Source: Bacillota bacterium (GTDB lineage: Bacteria > Bacillota_I > Bacilli_A > Acholeplasmatales > Acholeplasmataceae). Taken from it: a stretch of DNA of 5,362 bases. Where the stretch lies: NCBI GenBank assembly GCA_023458995.1, contig JAEWVV010000228.1, positions 1-5,362 on the forward strand, read 5' to 3'. The notes under the pieces are model-generated. The model was not told the origin of the DNA and did not search any database. It saw nothing but the letters and a program-made list of their open reading frames with translations. Made by a program: the position numbers and the translations under genes. Positions 1 through 5,034 of this stretch are shown here, in pieces (position 1 is the stretch's first letter; each line of letters starts with the position of its first letter).

Positions 1-746
1 TCTTAAAAAGACAAAATTTTGTATTATTACTAATCCAAAGAGACTGATAAACAGTATTACCCATATGCTAGTGATTTTTTTTAGTTTAACAAACTTTGGT
101 TGATTGATAAGAGGTATCTCATAGTCTTTTTGATTCAAGAAAGCTCCAACCGCTCCTAATACTAAAACAAGAAAGATGATAATCACCGTGAAAATCATAC
201 CAAAACCACTGAGTTCTTTTGCGATTGCAATAGCAAGTAATACAACACTAAGTAGAACAAATAAAGACCCTAAAATGATTTTATTCTTTTCAGGATGATG
301 TTTTTTAATCATATTTAGATAACATTCAATCATAATTTTAGACTAGACTAAGCCTAAAGGAACGACAATGAAATCAAGATTAATACCCATCGGCAATTGA
401 TCTAAATGAATCATCGATTCAATTAGTATTACTGCTTGTAAGAGTGCATAAATCAGTAAAAATACATGGATAAGTGAAAAGATACCCATGGGAATATCTA
501 ACATTAAGCTAGTACGTTTCGAATTTTTTTAGGCACGATAATTTCTTTTTCATGATCTAACATTTCATCAATACTCACGTTAAACACTTCAGCAAGACGC
601 TTCACATTATATCAATCTGGTAAACCTTCATTCCTTTCCCATTTGCTGATGGCTTGTCTTGTCACGTTCGTTTTTAATGCAAGTTCTTCTTGTGACATAT
701 TTCTTTCTTTGCGTAAACTTAAAATCTTCTCTCCAAAACTATTCAC
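1..746 (-). pseudogene. Broken XRE-family regulator with C-terminal membrane region (partial)
   Basis: The reading starts at GTG 744-746 behind a GGGGAG ribosome binding site seven bases upstream. Residues 1 to about 65 form a clear XRE/Cro-type helix-turn-helix (FGEKILSLRKERNMSQEELA, then TRQAISKWERNEGLPD, then VKRLAEVFNVSIDEML), normally a DNA-binding repressor domain. After a short linker come about five hydrophobic stretches separated by polar turns, so the intact protein was probably a membrane-anchored regulator. Three lesions break it: a UGA stop at 612-614 inside the HTH where relatives usually carry Leu or Ile, a one-base frameshift in the seven-T run 524-530 (A7 on the coding strand; eight A would restore the frame), and a UAG stop at 343-345. 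From 342 to 1 the frame stays open and leaves the window. The family call is firm from the HTH motif. Whether the lesions are biological or partly sequencing error cannot be decided here, but two substitutions plus an indel favour real decay. Confidence 0.8.
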
Positions 747-815
747 TTTATCACTCCCCACCCCAAGCATAGTAAAAAGGCTAAAAAATCATTTCATAAG
801 AAGTATTTGCAGTTT

Positions 816-832
816 AGCAACGAACCGTTGCT
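816..832. repeat. Compact hairpin, 7-bp arms and 3-nt loop
   Basis: AGCAACG (816-822) and CGTTGCT (826-832) are perfect inverted arms around a three-base loop, with two further A/T pairs possible beyond one mismatch. It lies about 46 bases past the GtrA stop codon and about 70 bases upstream of the broken regulator's GTG, and is GC-rich against its surroundings. No T run follows it on either strand, so it is not a canonical intrinsic terminator. It could be a 3'-end stem-loop of the GtrA transcript or a palindromic operator for the XRE regulator. A weak promoter reading overlaps it on the minus strand (TTGCTA, 16 bases, TATGAA), but I do not rely on that. Confidence 0.45.
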
Positions 833-878
833 TAACGATATTAAAATTAAAAATGTCTTATATTTAATGACTAAAAAA

Positions 879-1304
879 TTATTTTGCAGTATTGATACTG
901 TTTTTATAGACAAAATATTTGGTGTAAAGAAACTCAGTCACCAAATTAGTAACCATGGTTAAACCTAACACAAGATATTCATTCCAACCGATTTTAGTGA
1001 GTGCATCACCCCACCAAGTTGATAGTGGTGTAAAGATCACATAGAAAAACGCAACCTTAGACATAGCAACTGGTATATTGTTTGCTGACTTAAAAGTGAA
1101 CTTTCTGTTTAATGTGAAATTCCATAAAACACTCAGTGTCAATGAAATGAGATATGCCGGCCAGTAAACTAATTTGATCACTTCAAATAATAAAGTAAAT
1201 GATCCAAGTTGTATTACCCCAGCAGAAACTGAAAATATGGTGAACTTAATCATCTGAATTATATTTTCTTGTTTATTCTTTTTGATTTCAATATCGTTTT
1301 GCAT
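879..1304 (-). CDS. GtrA-family small membrane protein
   Basis: The 141-residue product matches the GtrA-like family in length and plan: four predicted membrane segments (roughly residues 18-42, 47-64, 80-100 and 108-128) and the conserved loop motif WNFTLNRKFTF at 61-71 after segment two. The C-terminal pattern TEFLYTKYFVYK (123-134) is also typical. Family members sit in the cytoplasmic membrane and are linked to polyprenyl-phosphate sugar translocation or cell-surface polysaccharide synthesis, but most have no tested substrate and none is implied here, since no glycosyltransferase is nearby. The ATG follows an AGAAGG ribosome binding site about eight bases upstream. Only 17 bases separate it from the HEAT-repeat gene upstream, so the two are probably cotranscribed. 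Stop is TAA; its Trp codons include TGG. Confidence 0.85.
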   Translation of the reverse strand: MQNDIEIKKNKQENIIQMIKFTIFSVSAGVIQLGSFTLLFEVIKLVYWPAYLISLTLSVLWNFTLNRKFTFKSANNIPVAMSKVAFFYVIFTPLSTWWGDALTKIGWNEYLVLGLTMVTNLVTEFLYTKYFVYKNSINTAK

Positions 1305-1321
1305 CTTCTATGCCTTCTTTT

Positions 1322-2035
1322 TTAGTGTTGAGCTCTTATTTTAGCAACTCTTGAGAACTTAGGGTCTTTGATATATCGATCCAAATAGACAACTGCTGAC
1401 TGAATATTACAATCATTGGTATTTCTAAGTGGCTTCACATTCCCAATATATCTAGCAACTTTGTAAGCTTTATCTACAAGTTCAGGAACATGCAATCCCG
1501 CCATAACAACCAAATTGTTCATCGCGTTTTGAATATAGACATCTTCTGTTTTAATAGATTCTTTAACTTTATCTAAGACTTTTAAACTGAATTCAGTATT
1601 AATCTCTTTTAAGTCTGACTTTCTAACATGCGCTGCATAAAGTGTATAAAAAGCATATCTAAGATTAGAATCAGGATGATGAAACCACTCTGCAATCAGT
1701 TTTTGTGTATTTCCTGATTTCATGATAAGATCACACAGTGCTTGATCAACAACAGATGATTCCTTAGCTTTAATTGCAAGTTCGGTAATTCTCTCAGGAG
1801 TAACTTTCTTAGGATCCTCAAGTAACACACTCAAAAACATCGTTTCAAAACTATCAACTTCAGATAACAGGATTGATAATGATTCATCTCCATTTGGAAA
1901 GTGATCTTTTACTATTCCTCGTAAGTCACTGATTTTAACACCATAGTTAACTGTAAAACGATAAACTTCATTGGCTTTATGTGCTGCAGAAGTCACTACA
2001 CTTTTTAAATATCTAATAATTTCATCTAATGTCAT
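1322..2035 (-). CDS. DNA alkylation repair (AlkD/AlkC-like) HEAT-repeat protein
   Basis: This 237-residue, mostly alpha-helical protein fits the DNA alkylation repair family, whose members wrap duplex DNA with HEAT-like repeats and excise N3- or N7-alkylpurines. Supporting patterns are YGVKISDLRGIVKDHF (31-46), the FETMFLSVLLEDPKKVTPERI block (63-83), NLRYAFYTL (124-132) and the C-terminal IQNAMNNLVVMAGLHVPELVDKA block with a following RYIGNV (168-200). The length equals that of the characterised Bacillus AlkD as I recall it. However, the Trp-Asp element usual in the active cleft reads VVDQALCD (95-102) without Trp, and the whole protein has a single Trp (W117). It may therefore have altered specificity or be a non-catalytic DNA-binding paralogue. 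There is no signal peptide, so it is cytoplasmic. The ATG at 2033-2035 has a GAGG site eight bases upstream. It is the first gene of a likely operon with the GtrA gene. Confidence 0.72.
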   Translation of the reverse strand: MTLDEIIRYLKSVVTSAAHKANEVYRFTVNYGVKISDLRGIVKDHFPNGDESLSILLSEVDSFETMFLSVLLEDPKKVTPERITELAIKAKESSVVDQALCDLIMKSGNTQKLIAEWFHHPDSNLRYAFYTLYAAHVRKSDLKEINTEFSLKVLDKVKESIKTEDVYIQNAMNNLVVMAGLHVPELVDKAYKVARYIGNVKPLRNTNDCNIQSAVVYLDRYIKDPKFSRVAKIRAQH

Positions 2036-2077
2036 TCTTAAAACCTCTTATAAAATATTATGCTATATTCATCCTTT

Positions 2078-2108
2078 ATCATAACATGTAATAGGAAAAG
2101 ATTATCAA
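2078..2108 (-). promoter_or_regulatory. Tentative promoter of the AlkD-like/gtrA operon
   Basis: On the minus strand, TTGATA (2103-2108) and TATGAT (2078-2083) resemble the -35 and -10 boxes of a housekeeping promoter, but the 19-base spacing is longer than ideal. Transcription would begin about 35-40 bases upstream of the ATG. The segment between the preceding terminator and the gene is short, so a promoter is expected here; the exact boxes are a guess. Confidence 0.3.
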
Positions 2109-2129
2109 AATTTTAGAGTCAAGTAAACA

Positions 2130-2156
2130 AAAAAGGAGACGTTTTATCTCCTTTTT
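2130..2156 (-). terminator. Intrinsic terminator of the 43-residue small gene
   Basis: Arms AAAAAGGAGA (2130-2139) and TCTCCTTTTT (2147-2156) are perfectly complementary around a seven-base loop. Read on the minus strand, the GC core is followed by a run of six T. It lies 41 bases past the stop codon of the small gene. The symmetric A and T tracts would let it act on both strands, but no plus-strand gene approaches it. It insulates the small gene from the AlkD-like operon downstream. Confidence 0.85.
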
Positions 2157-2197
2157 GCGTGTAATGCCTTTTATGTATGATTTCAGTCACGATATCT

Positions 2198-2329
2198 TTA
2201 GAACTGATTTTTATTATAATCGCTTGAAGATTTGAAAATGTCAGTTTCTCTTTGTTCACCTACTTTAAAATGTAGGTACATATCGTTGATGAAGTCAATC
2301 ATATGCTGTAAGAATCCGTATTTTTTCAT
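2198..2329 (-). CDS. 43-residue protein of unknown function
   Basis: I do not recognise this gene, but it has every sign of being expressed. The ATG (2327-2329) lies eight bases after a strong AAAGGAG site, the frame runs 43 codons to TAA, a perfect consensus promoter lies upstream and an intrinsic terminator follows. The product begins MKKYGFLQHMIDFINDMYLH and continues with a polar tail rich in K, D, E, S and N (about six basic and six acidic residues in all). Residues 4-21 could form an amphipathic helix, with hydrophobic positions at 6, 7, 10, 11, 14, 17, 18 and 21, suggesting membrane-surface or protein-protein contact. There is no signal peptide, full membrane segment, Cys pair or metal motif. 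It could be a small regulatory protein, a peptide of a toxin-antitoxin or stress system, or the coding part of a dual-function RNA; nothing seen distinguishes these. Confidence 0.7.
   Translation of the reverse strand: MKKYGFLQHMIDFINDMYLHFKVGEQRETDIFKSSSDYNKNQF
2258..2277 (-). repeat. Inverted repeat inside the small gene
   Basis: ACCTAC (2258-2263) and GTAGGT (2272-2277) are perfect arms around an eight-base A/T loop, with two more A-T pairs possible inside after a mismatch. It lies mid-way through the 43-codon ORF. It may be chance, or may give the transcript structure of its own. Confidence 0.35.
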
Positions 2330-2337
2330 GTGATTTT

Positions 2338-2344
2338 CTCCTTT
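2338..2344 (-). promoter_or_regulatory. Ribosome binding site that fixes the small gene's start
   Basis: AAAGGAG on the minus strand, eight bases before the ATG, is a near-ideal Shine-Dalgarno match. It is the main evidence that the 43-codon frame is translated and that translation starts at 2329 rather than at the internal ATG codons. Confidence 0.75.
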
Positions 2345-2380
2345 CAATGAGATGTTGATATTTTAAATTAATTTTTATCA

Positions 2381-2417
2381 TGTAAATTAGTTATTTGATT
2401 GATTTATTTAATTTACA
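2381..2417. repeat. 9-bp inverted repeat at the small gene's transcription start
   Basis: TGTAAATTA (2381-2389) and TAATTTACA (2409-2417) are perfect inverted arms separated by 19 bases. The right arm lies where transcription from the promoter at 2423-2451 should begin, so the repeat covers about +1 to +36. As RNA it would be a weak, AU-rich stem with a large loop. As DNA it could be a split operator. The surroundings are about 15% GC, so some chance symmetry is expected. Confidence 0.4.
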
Positions 2418-2422
2418 CATTC

Positions 2423-2451
2423 ATTATATTAATATTTAAATCACATGTCAA
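2423..2451 (-). promoter_or_regulatory. Perfect consensus sigma-A promoter for the small gene
   Basis: The minus strand carries TTGACA (2446-2451), exactly 17 bases, then TATAAT (2423-2428): all twelve consensus positions match with ideal spacing. Upstream of the -35 box the minus strand is A-rich for about 100 bases, resembling an UP element. Transcription should begin near 2415-2417, giving a leader of about 87 bases before the ATG at 2329. A promoter this strong suggests abundant expression or a need for repression. Confidence 0.88.
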
Positions 2452-2566
2452 GTGTTTTGTGATATTTTTATTGATTTTATTAATTTTTGTATTGAATTTT
2501 TTAATCATTCTATAAATATTTGTTATTTTTATTGATATTTACTTCTTATTTTTTATTTATAAAGAT
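2452..2566. other. Very AT-rich spacer without genes
   Basis: No ORF with a ribosome binding site is seen here. The full 2341-2580 stretch is about 15% GC by count. The plus strand is T-rich, so the minus strand presents A-tracts upstream of the small gene's promoter. The 13-base sequence TATTTTTATTGAT occurs twice exactly, at 2463-2475 and 2524-2536, 61 bases apart. The tract may act as an UP element or a bent or nucleoid-protein-bound region, or be ordinary AT drift between two insulated genes. Confidence 0.55.
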
Positions 2567-2607
2567 AAAAAATGACACAGAGTAAATACGACCTCTGCAT
2601 CATTTTT
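2567..2607 (-). terminator. Intrinsic terminator of the VWA lipoprotein gene
   Basis: Arms at 2568-2582 and 2593-2607 pair over 15 positions around a 10-base loop. On the minus-strand RNA two of these are G-U wobbles; on the plus strand they would be A-C mismatches, so the structure works in the minus direction. The 3' arm leads into a run of six T. It starts about 46 bases after the lipoprotein's stop codon. Confidence 0.85.
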
Positions 2608-2653
2608 ATGTATTCCCCCCGAAATACTATGATAAACTACCAGTTATTTGATT

Positions 2654-4186
2654 TTAATCATTAAGTAATTCTTTTGCAATCTCTACAAGTTCAATGAACT
2701 CTTCTCTGTAACCATTTGGATCTAATCCTAAAGCATCTTCTGCTCTTGCTAATAGATTTTCAATACTTGAATTTCCTTTATATTTAGAATCTCTTAAGAT
2801 CAATCCAAACTCAACAACACTACTTGCAAACTTAAATGATTCAGATGTTTCTAATGTATAACTAGAAACGAGTGTGACATCTTCAATTAATTGCGATGTA
2901 TCTTCTTCAGGGTGTTTATAGCGAATTTGAATGTTCATCAGTTCATCTTCATAGTTATCACCTTGATATTTTAAATCTTCTGGAATCTCAAATTCTTTTA
3001 CTTCAACTTCTTCATTAGAATCTGCAGGAATTAATTCGTAGAATGCAATCACAACATGACCAGCTCCCATATCACCTGCATCCTTTTTGTCATCTTCAAA
3101 ATCTTCATAATTTAAAACACGATTTTCATAACCGATCAAACGATATCCTTTCACATGAAGTGGATTAAACTCGATCTGAAGTTTAACATCTTTAGCAACT
3201 GTAAACATGGTAGCTCCTAAATCATGAAGAAATACTTTTTCTGCTTCTTTCATGGAATCTATATAGTAGTAAACACCATTACCATGATCTGCTAAGTTTT
3301 CCATGATGTCATCTCTAATGTTCCCTGTACCAAATCCAAGAACGCTCAAATAAACTCCTGTTTCTCTTTTTTCTTCAATAAGTTCAATCAGTTTATCAGT
3401 CGATGAGATACCTACATTAAAATCTCCATCTGTCGCAAGTAATATTCTGTTGTTTCCACCATCAATAAAGTTTCTTTCAGCAACCTTATATGCAAGTTCA
3501 ATACCTTCGCCACCTGCTGTTGAACCGCCTGCTTGCAAAGCATCAAGGGCATCGATGATTTCTTGTTTATCTGTTGAATCGCCACCTTCTAAAACAACAC
3601 CAGCTGAACCGGCATAAACAACAATCGAGATTCTATCTTTAGGTCTTAACTGATCGACGAGTAACATCATTGCTTCTTTTAATAAAGGTAGCTTATTTGA
3701 TGAAAACATACTGCCTGATACGTCCATTAAAAACACTAAGTTCATCCCATCAGTATCTTCAAAAACAAGATCTTTAGCTGTTAATCCAATCATTAGAAGT
3801 TGATGATTTTGATTCCATGGTGCAACCGAATACTCTGTATAAACATCAATCACATCATCACCGCTAGGTTTAGGAAGATCATAACTAAAGTAGTTGATCA
3901 TTTCTTCAATACGAACAGCATCTTTAATAGGTAAATCACCATTATTTAACATGCGTCTTATATTTGAATAAGATGCTGTATCAACATCAGTTGAAAATGT
4001 TGAGACCGGCATATCCTCTGTTCGAATAAAGTCATTTTCAATGATTTCTTCATAGGTTTCGCCATCCATATTATTTCCATTAGCATTTCCCTGATAATAA
4101 CCATCTGGTTGCATCATACCCATACCTGAACAACCTGTAAGCAAGAATAACCCTAAGAATAGCCAAACGAGTACATATTTTTTCAT
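2654..4186 (-). CDS. YfbK-like von Willebrand factor A lipoprotein
   Basis: The 510-residue product begins with a lipoprotein signal peptide, MKKYVLVWLFLGLFLLTGC, with lipobox LTGC and lipidated Cys19, so it should be anchored on the outer face of the membrane. A flexible Gly/Asn/Met-rich linker (about 20-45) follows. The conserved N-terminal block of this family spans roughly 47-125 (FSTDVDTASYSNIRRMLNNG, then RIEEMINYFSYDLP). The VWA domain is about 147-325, with an apparently intact metal-ion-dependent adhesion site: DVSGS at 155-159, Thr223 in GGSTAGG and Asp253 in ATDGDFNVG. The C-terminal YfbK-type domain covers about 326-510. E. coli YfbK is of similar architecture; its ligand is not established. 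ATG at 4184-4186 follows a GAGGG site seven bases upstream. The gene is monocistronic, ends at its own terminator, and is transcribed divergently from a response regulator/kinase operon across a shared repeat array, which suggests it is a target of that system. Confidence 0.9.
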   Translation of the reverse strand: MKKYVLVWLFLGLFLLTGCSGMGMMQPDGYYQGNANGNNMDGETYEEIIENDFIRTEDMPVSTFSTDVDTASYSNIRRMLNNGDLPIKDAVRIEEMINYFSYDLPKPSGDDVIDVYTEYSVAPWNQNHQLLMIGLTAKDLVFEDTDGMNLVFLMDVSGSMFSSNKLPLLKEAMMLLVDQLRPKDRISIVVYAGSAGVVLEGGDSTDKQEIIDALDALQAGGSTAGGEGIELAYKVAERNFIDGGNNRILLATDGDFNVGISSTDKLIELIEEKRETGVYLSVLGFGTGNIRDDIMENLADHGNGVYYYIDSMKEAEKVFLHDLGATMFTVAKDVKLQIEFNPLHVKGYRLIGYENRVLNYEDFEDDKKDAGDMGAGHVVIAFYELIPADSNEEVEVKEFEIPEDLKYQGDNYEDELMNIQIRYKHPEEDTSQLIEDVTLVSSYTLETSESFKFASSVVEFGLILRDSKYKGNSSIENLLARAEDALGLDPNGYREEFIELVEIAKELLND

Positions 4187-4345
4187 TTTACTTCCCTCTT
4201 TCGTTTATTTCATCTTCAGTTTAACGAAAAGTTGTGTCAAAGATTTGACCGTGTTATGACAAAGTTGTGACAATTTCGATCAGTCATTTAAAATACTGTA
4301 TGAATTATGTTATCATAAGGGAAAGAAGATGCAGGGGGCATAACA
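4187..4345. promoter_or_regulatory. Divergent control region between lipoprotein and two-component operon
   Basis: This 159-base intergenic region must hold both start sites. For the plus-strand operon, TTGTGA (4265-4270), 18 bases and TAAAAT (4289-4294) is the best promoter reading, and the response regulator ATG has an AGGGGG site (4333-4338) seven bases upstream. For the minus-strand lipoprotein, TTGACA (complement of 4235-4240) is a perfect -35 hexamer, but no good -10 lies at normal distance. Only TTAAAC about ten bases on or GAAGAT at 17 bases is available, as expected for a promoter needing an activator. The 11-bp repeat array lies between and over both -35 elements. Confidence 0.55.
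4232..4275. promoter_or_regulatory. Four tandem 11-bp repeats, probable OmpR/PhoB-type binding array
   Basis: Four consecutive 11-base units fill this interval: TTGTGTCAAAG (4232), ATTTGACCGTG (4243), TTATGACAAAG (4254) and TTGTGACAATT (4265), with consensus close to TTRTGACAAAG. A fifth degenerate unit, TTAACGAAAAG, sits in phase at 4221 and matches TTATGACAAAG at 7 of 11. The complementary strand reads as TGTCA-like hexamers every 11 bases pointing toward the lipoprotein gene, the architecture of PhoB and WalR/PhoP boxes, where each regulator monomer takes one unit per helical turn. The last unit contains the proposed -35 of the plus operon, and the first overlaps the -35 of the minus gene. 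The response regulator encoded 70 bases away is the obvious candidate ligand; binding is inferred. Confidence 0.7.
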
Positions 4346-5014
4346 ATGTTATTTCTTATCGTCGAAGACGAAAAACATTTAAATGATTTACTTCATGATT
4401 ATATCAGTGATGCTTACCCAGATGCTTTGATCCATCAAGTCTATGACGGGTTAACTGCACTTGATCATGCAAACTCAAACAATTATGACTTAATCTTACT
4501 CGATGTGATGCTACCTCATTTAGGTGGTTTTGAAGTATGCAAAAAAATTCGAGAAACAAAAAAAGTACCCATCATGATGTTATCTGCATTAAATGATGAA
4601 GAAAATCAATTAAAAGGTTATAACTTAGGTATCGATGATTATGTCACGAAACCCTATAGTCCAAAAATAGTCATTAAAAAGATAGAAGCTGTGCTTGCAC
4701 GCTACGAAAATCAAACACCTGAGGATATGATGAAGTACGGCATGATCGATTACAACTTTACAAAGTATAAAATTGAAGTCAATCAAAAACCGATTGAACT
4801 CAGTAAAAAAGAATGGGAGCTCTTCACACTATTTGTCCAAAACATTGGTAGAGTCTACACAAGAGAGGATTTACTCAACCTTGTCTGGGGTTATGACTTC
4901 TTCGGTTATGAAAGAACCGTAGATACCCACATCAAACGTTTAAGACAAAAATTAGGGGATGCCTCAGACTACATTAAAACAGTCTATAAATCAGGATACA
5001 AATTCGAGAAATAA
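4346..5014 (+). CDS. OmpR/PhoB-family two-component response regulator
   Basis: The 222-residue protein has the standard two-domain layout. The receiver domain (about 1-118) has the acidic pair Glu7-Asp8, phospho-acceptor Asp53 in LLDVMLP, Ser80 at the switch position in MMLSA, and Lys102 in the TKP motif, so all residues needed for phosphorylation are present. The winged-helix DNA-binding domain (about 130-222) has the LSKKEWELFTLF scaffold, TREDLLNLVWGYD and the recognition-helix region ERTVDTHIKRLRQKLGD (189-205), ending in GYKFEK. It should act in the cytoplasm as a phosphorylation-dependent transcription factor. It is the first gene of an operon with a histidine kinase 20 bases downstream. 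The adjacent 11-bp repeats suggest autoregulation and control of the divergent lipoprotein gene. The specific subfamily and signal cannot be named from the sequence. Confidence 0.95.
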   Translation: MLFLIVEDEKHLNDLLHDYISDAYPDALIHQVYDGLTALDHANSNNYDLILLDVMLPHLGGFEVCKKIRETKKVPIMMLSALNDEENQLKGYNLGIDDYVTKPYSPKIVIKKIEAVLARYENQTPEDMMKYGMIDYNFTKYKIEVNQKPIELSKKEWELFTLFVQNIGRVYTREDLLNLVWGYDFFGYERTVDTHIKRLRQKLGDASDYIKTVYKSGYKFEK

Positions 5015-5034
5015 AATAAAGAGGAGGTAAAATC

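Noticed and set aside
612..614. UGA read as Trp (Mycoplasma-type code) to rescue the XRE gene
   Set aside because: The Trp codons I checked in the intact genes are TGG despite the AT bias, the position normally holds Leu or Ile, and the gene carries an independent frameshift and a UAG.
643..867. Plus-strand frame of 74 codons
   Set aside because: It lies antisense to the HTH region of the broken XRE regulator, has no ribosome binding site or recognisable protein pattern, and extends into intergenic DNA; it is a shadow frame.
2463..2536. CRISPR-like or tandem repeat array from the duplicated 13-mer
   Set aside because: There are only two copies of a low-complexity A/T word, with no repeat-spacer structure.
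2341..2580. Replication origin or integration site in the AT-rich tract
   Set aside because: No clear DnaA-box cluster, no dnaA or dnaN gene, and no integrase or target-site duplication is visible; the A-rich tract is adequately explained as promoter-upstream DNA.
4329..4343. Tiny upstream ORF (ATG at 4329, four codons then TAA) before the response regulator
   Set aside because: It is very short, has no good ribosome binding site of its own and overlaps the response regulator's site; most likely chance.
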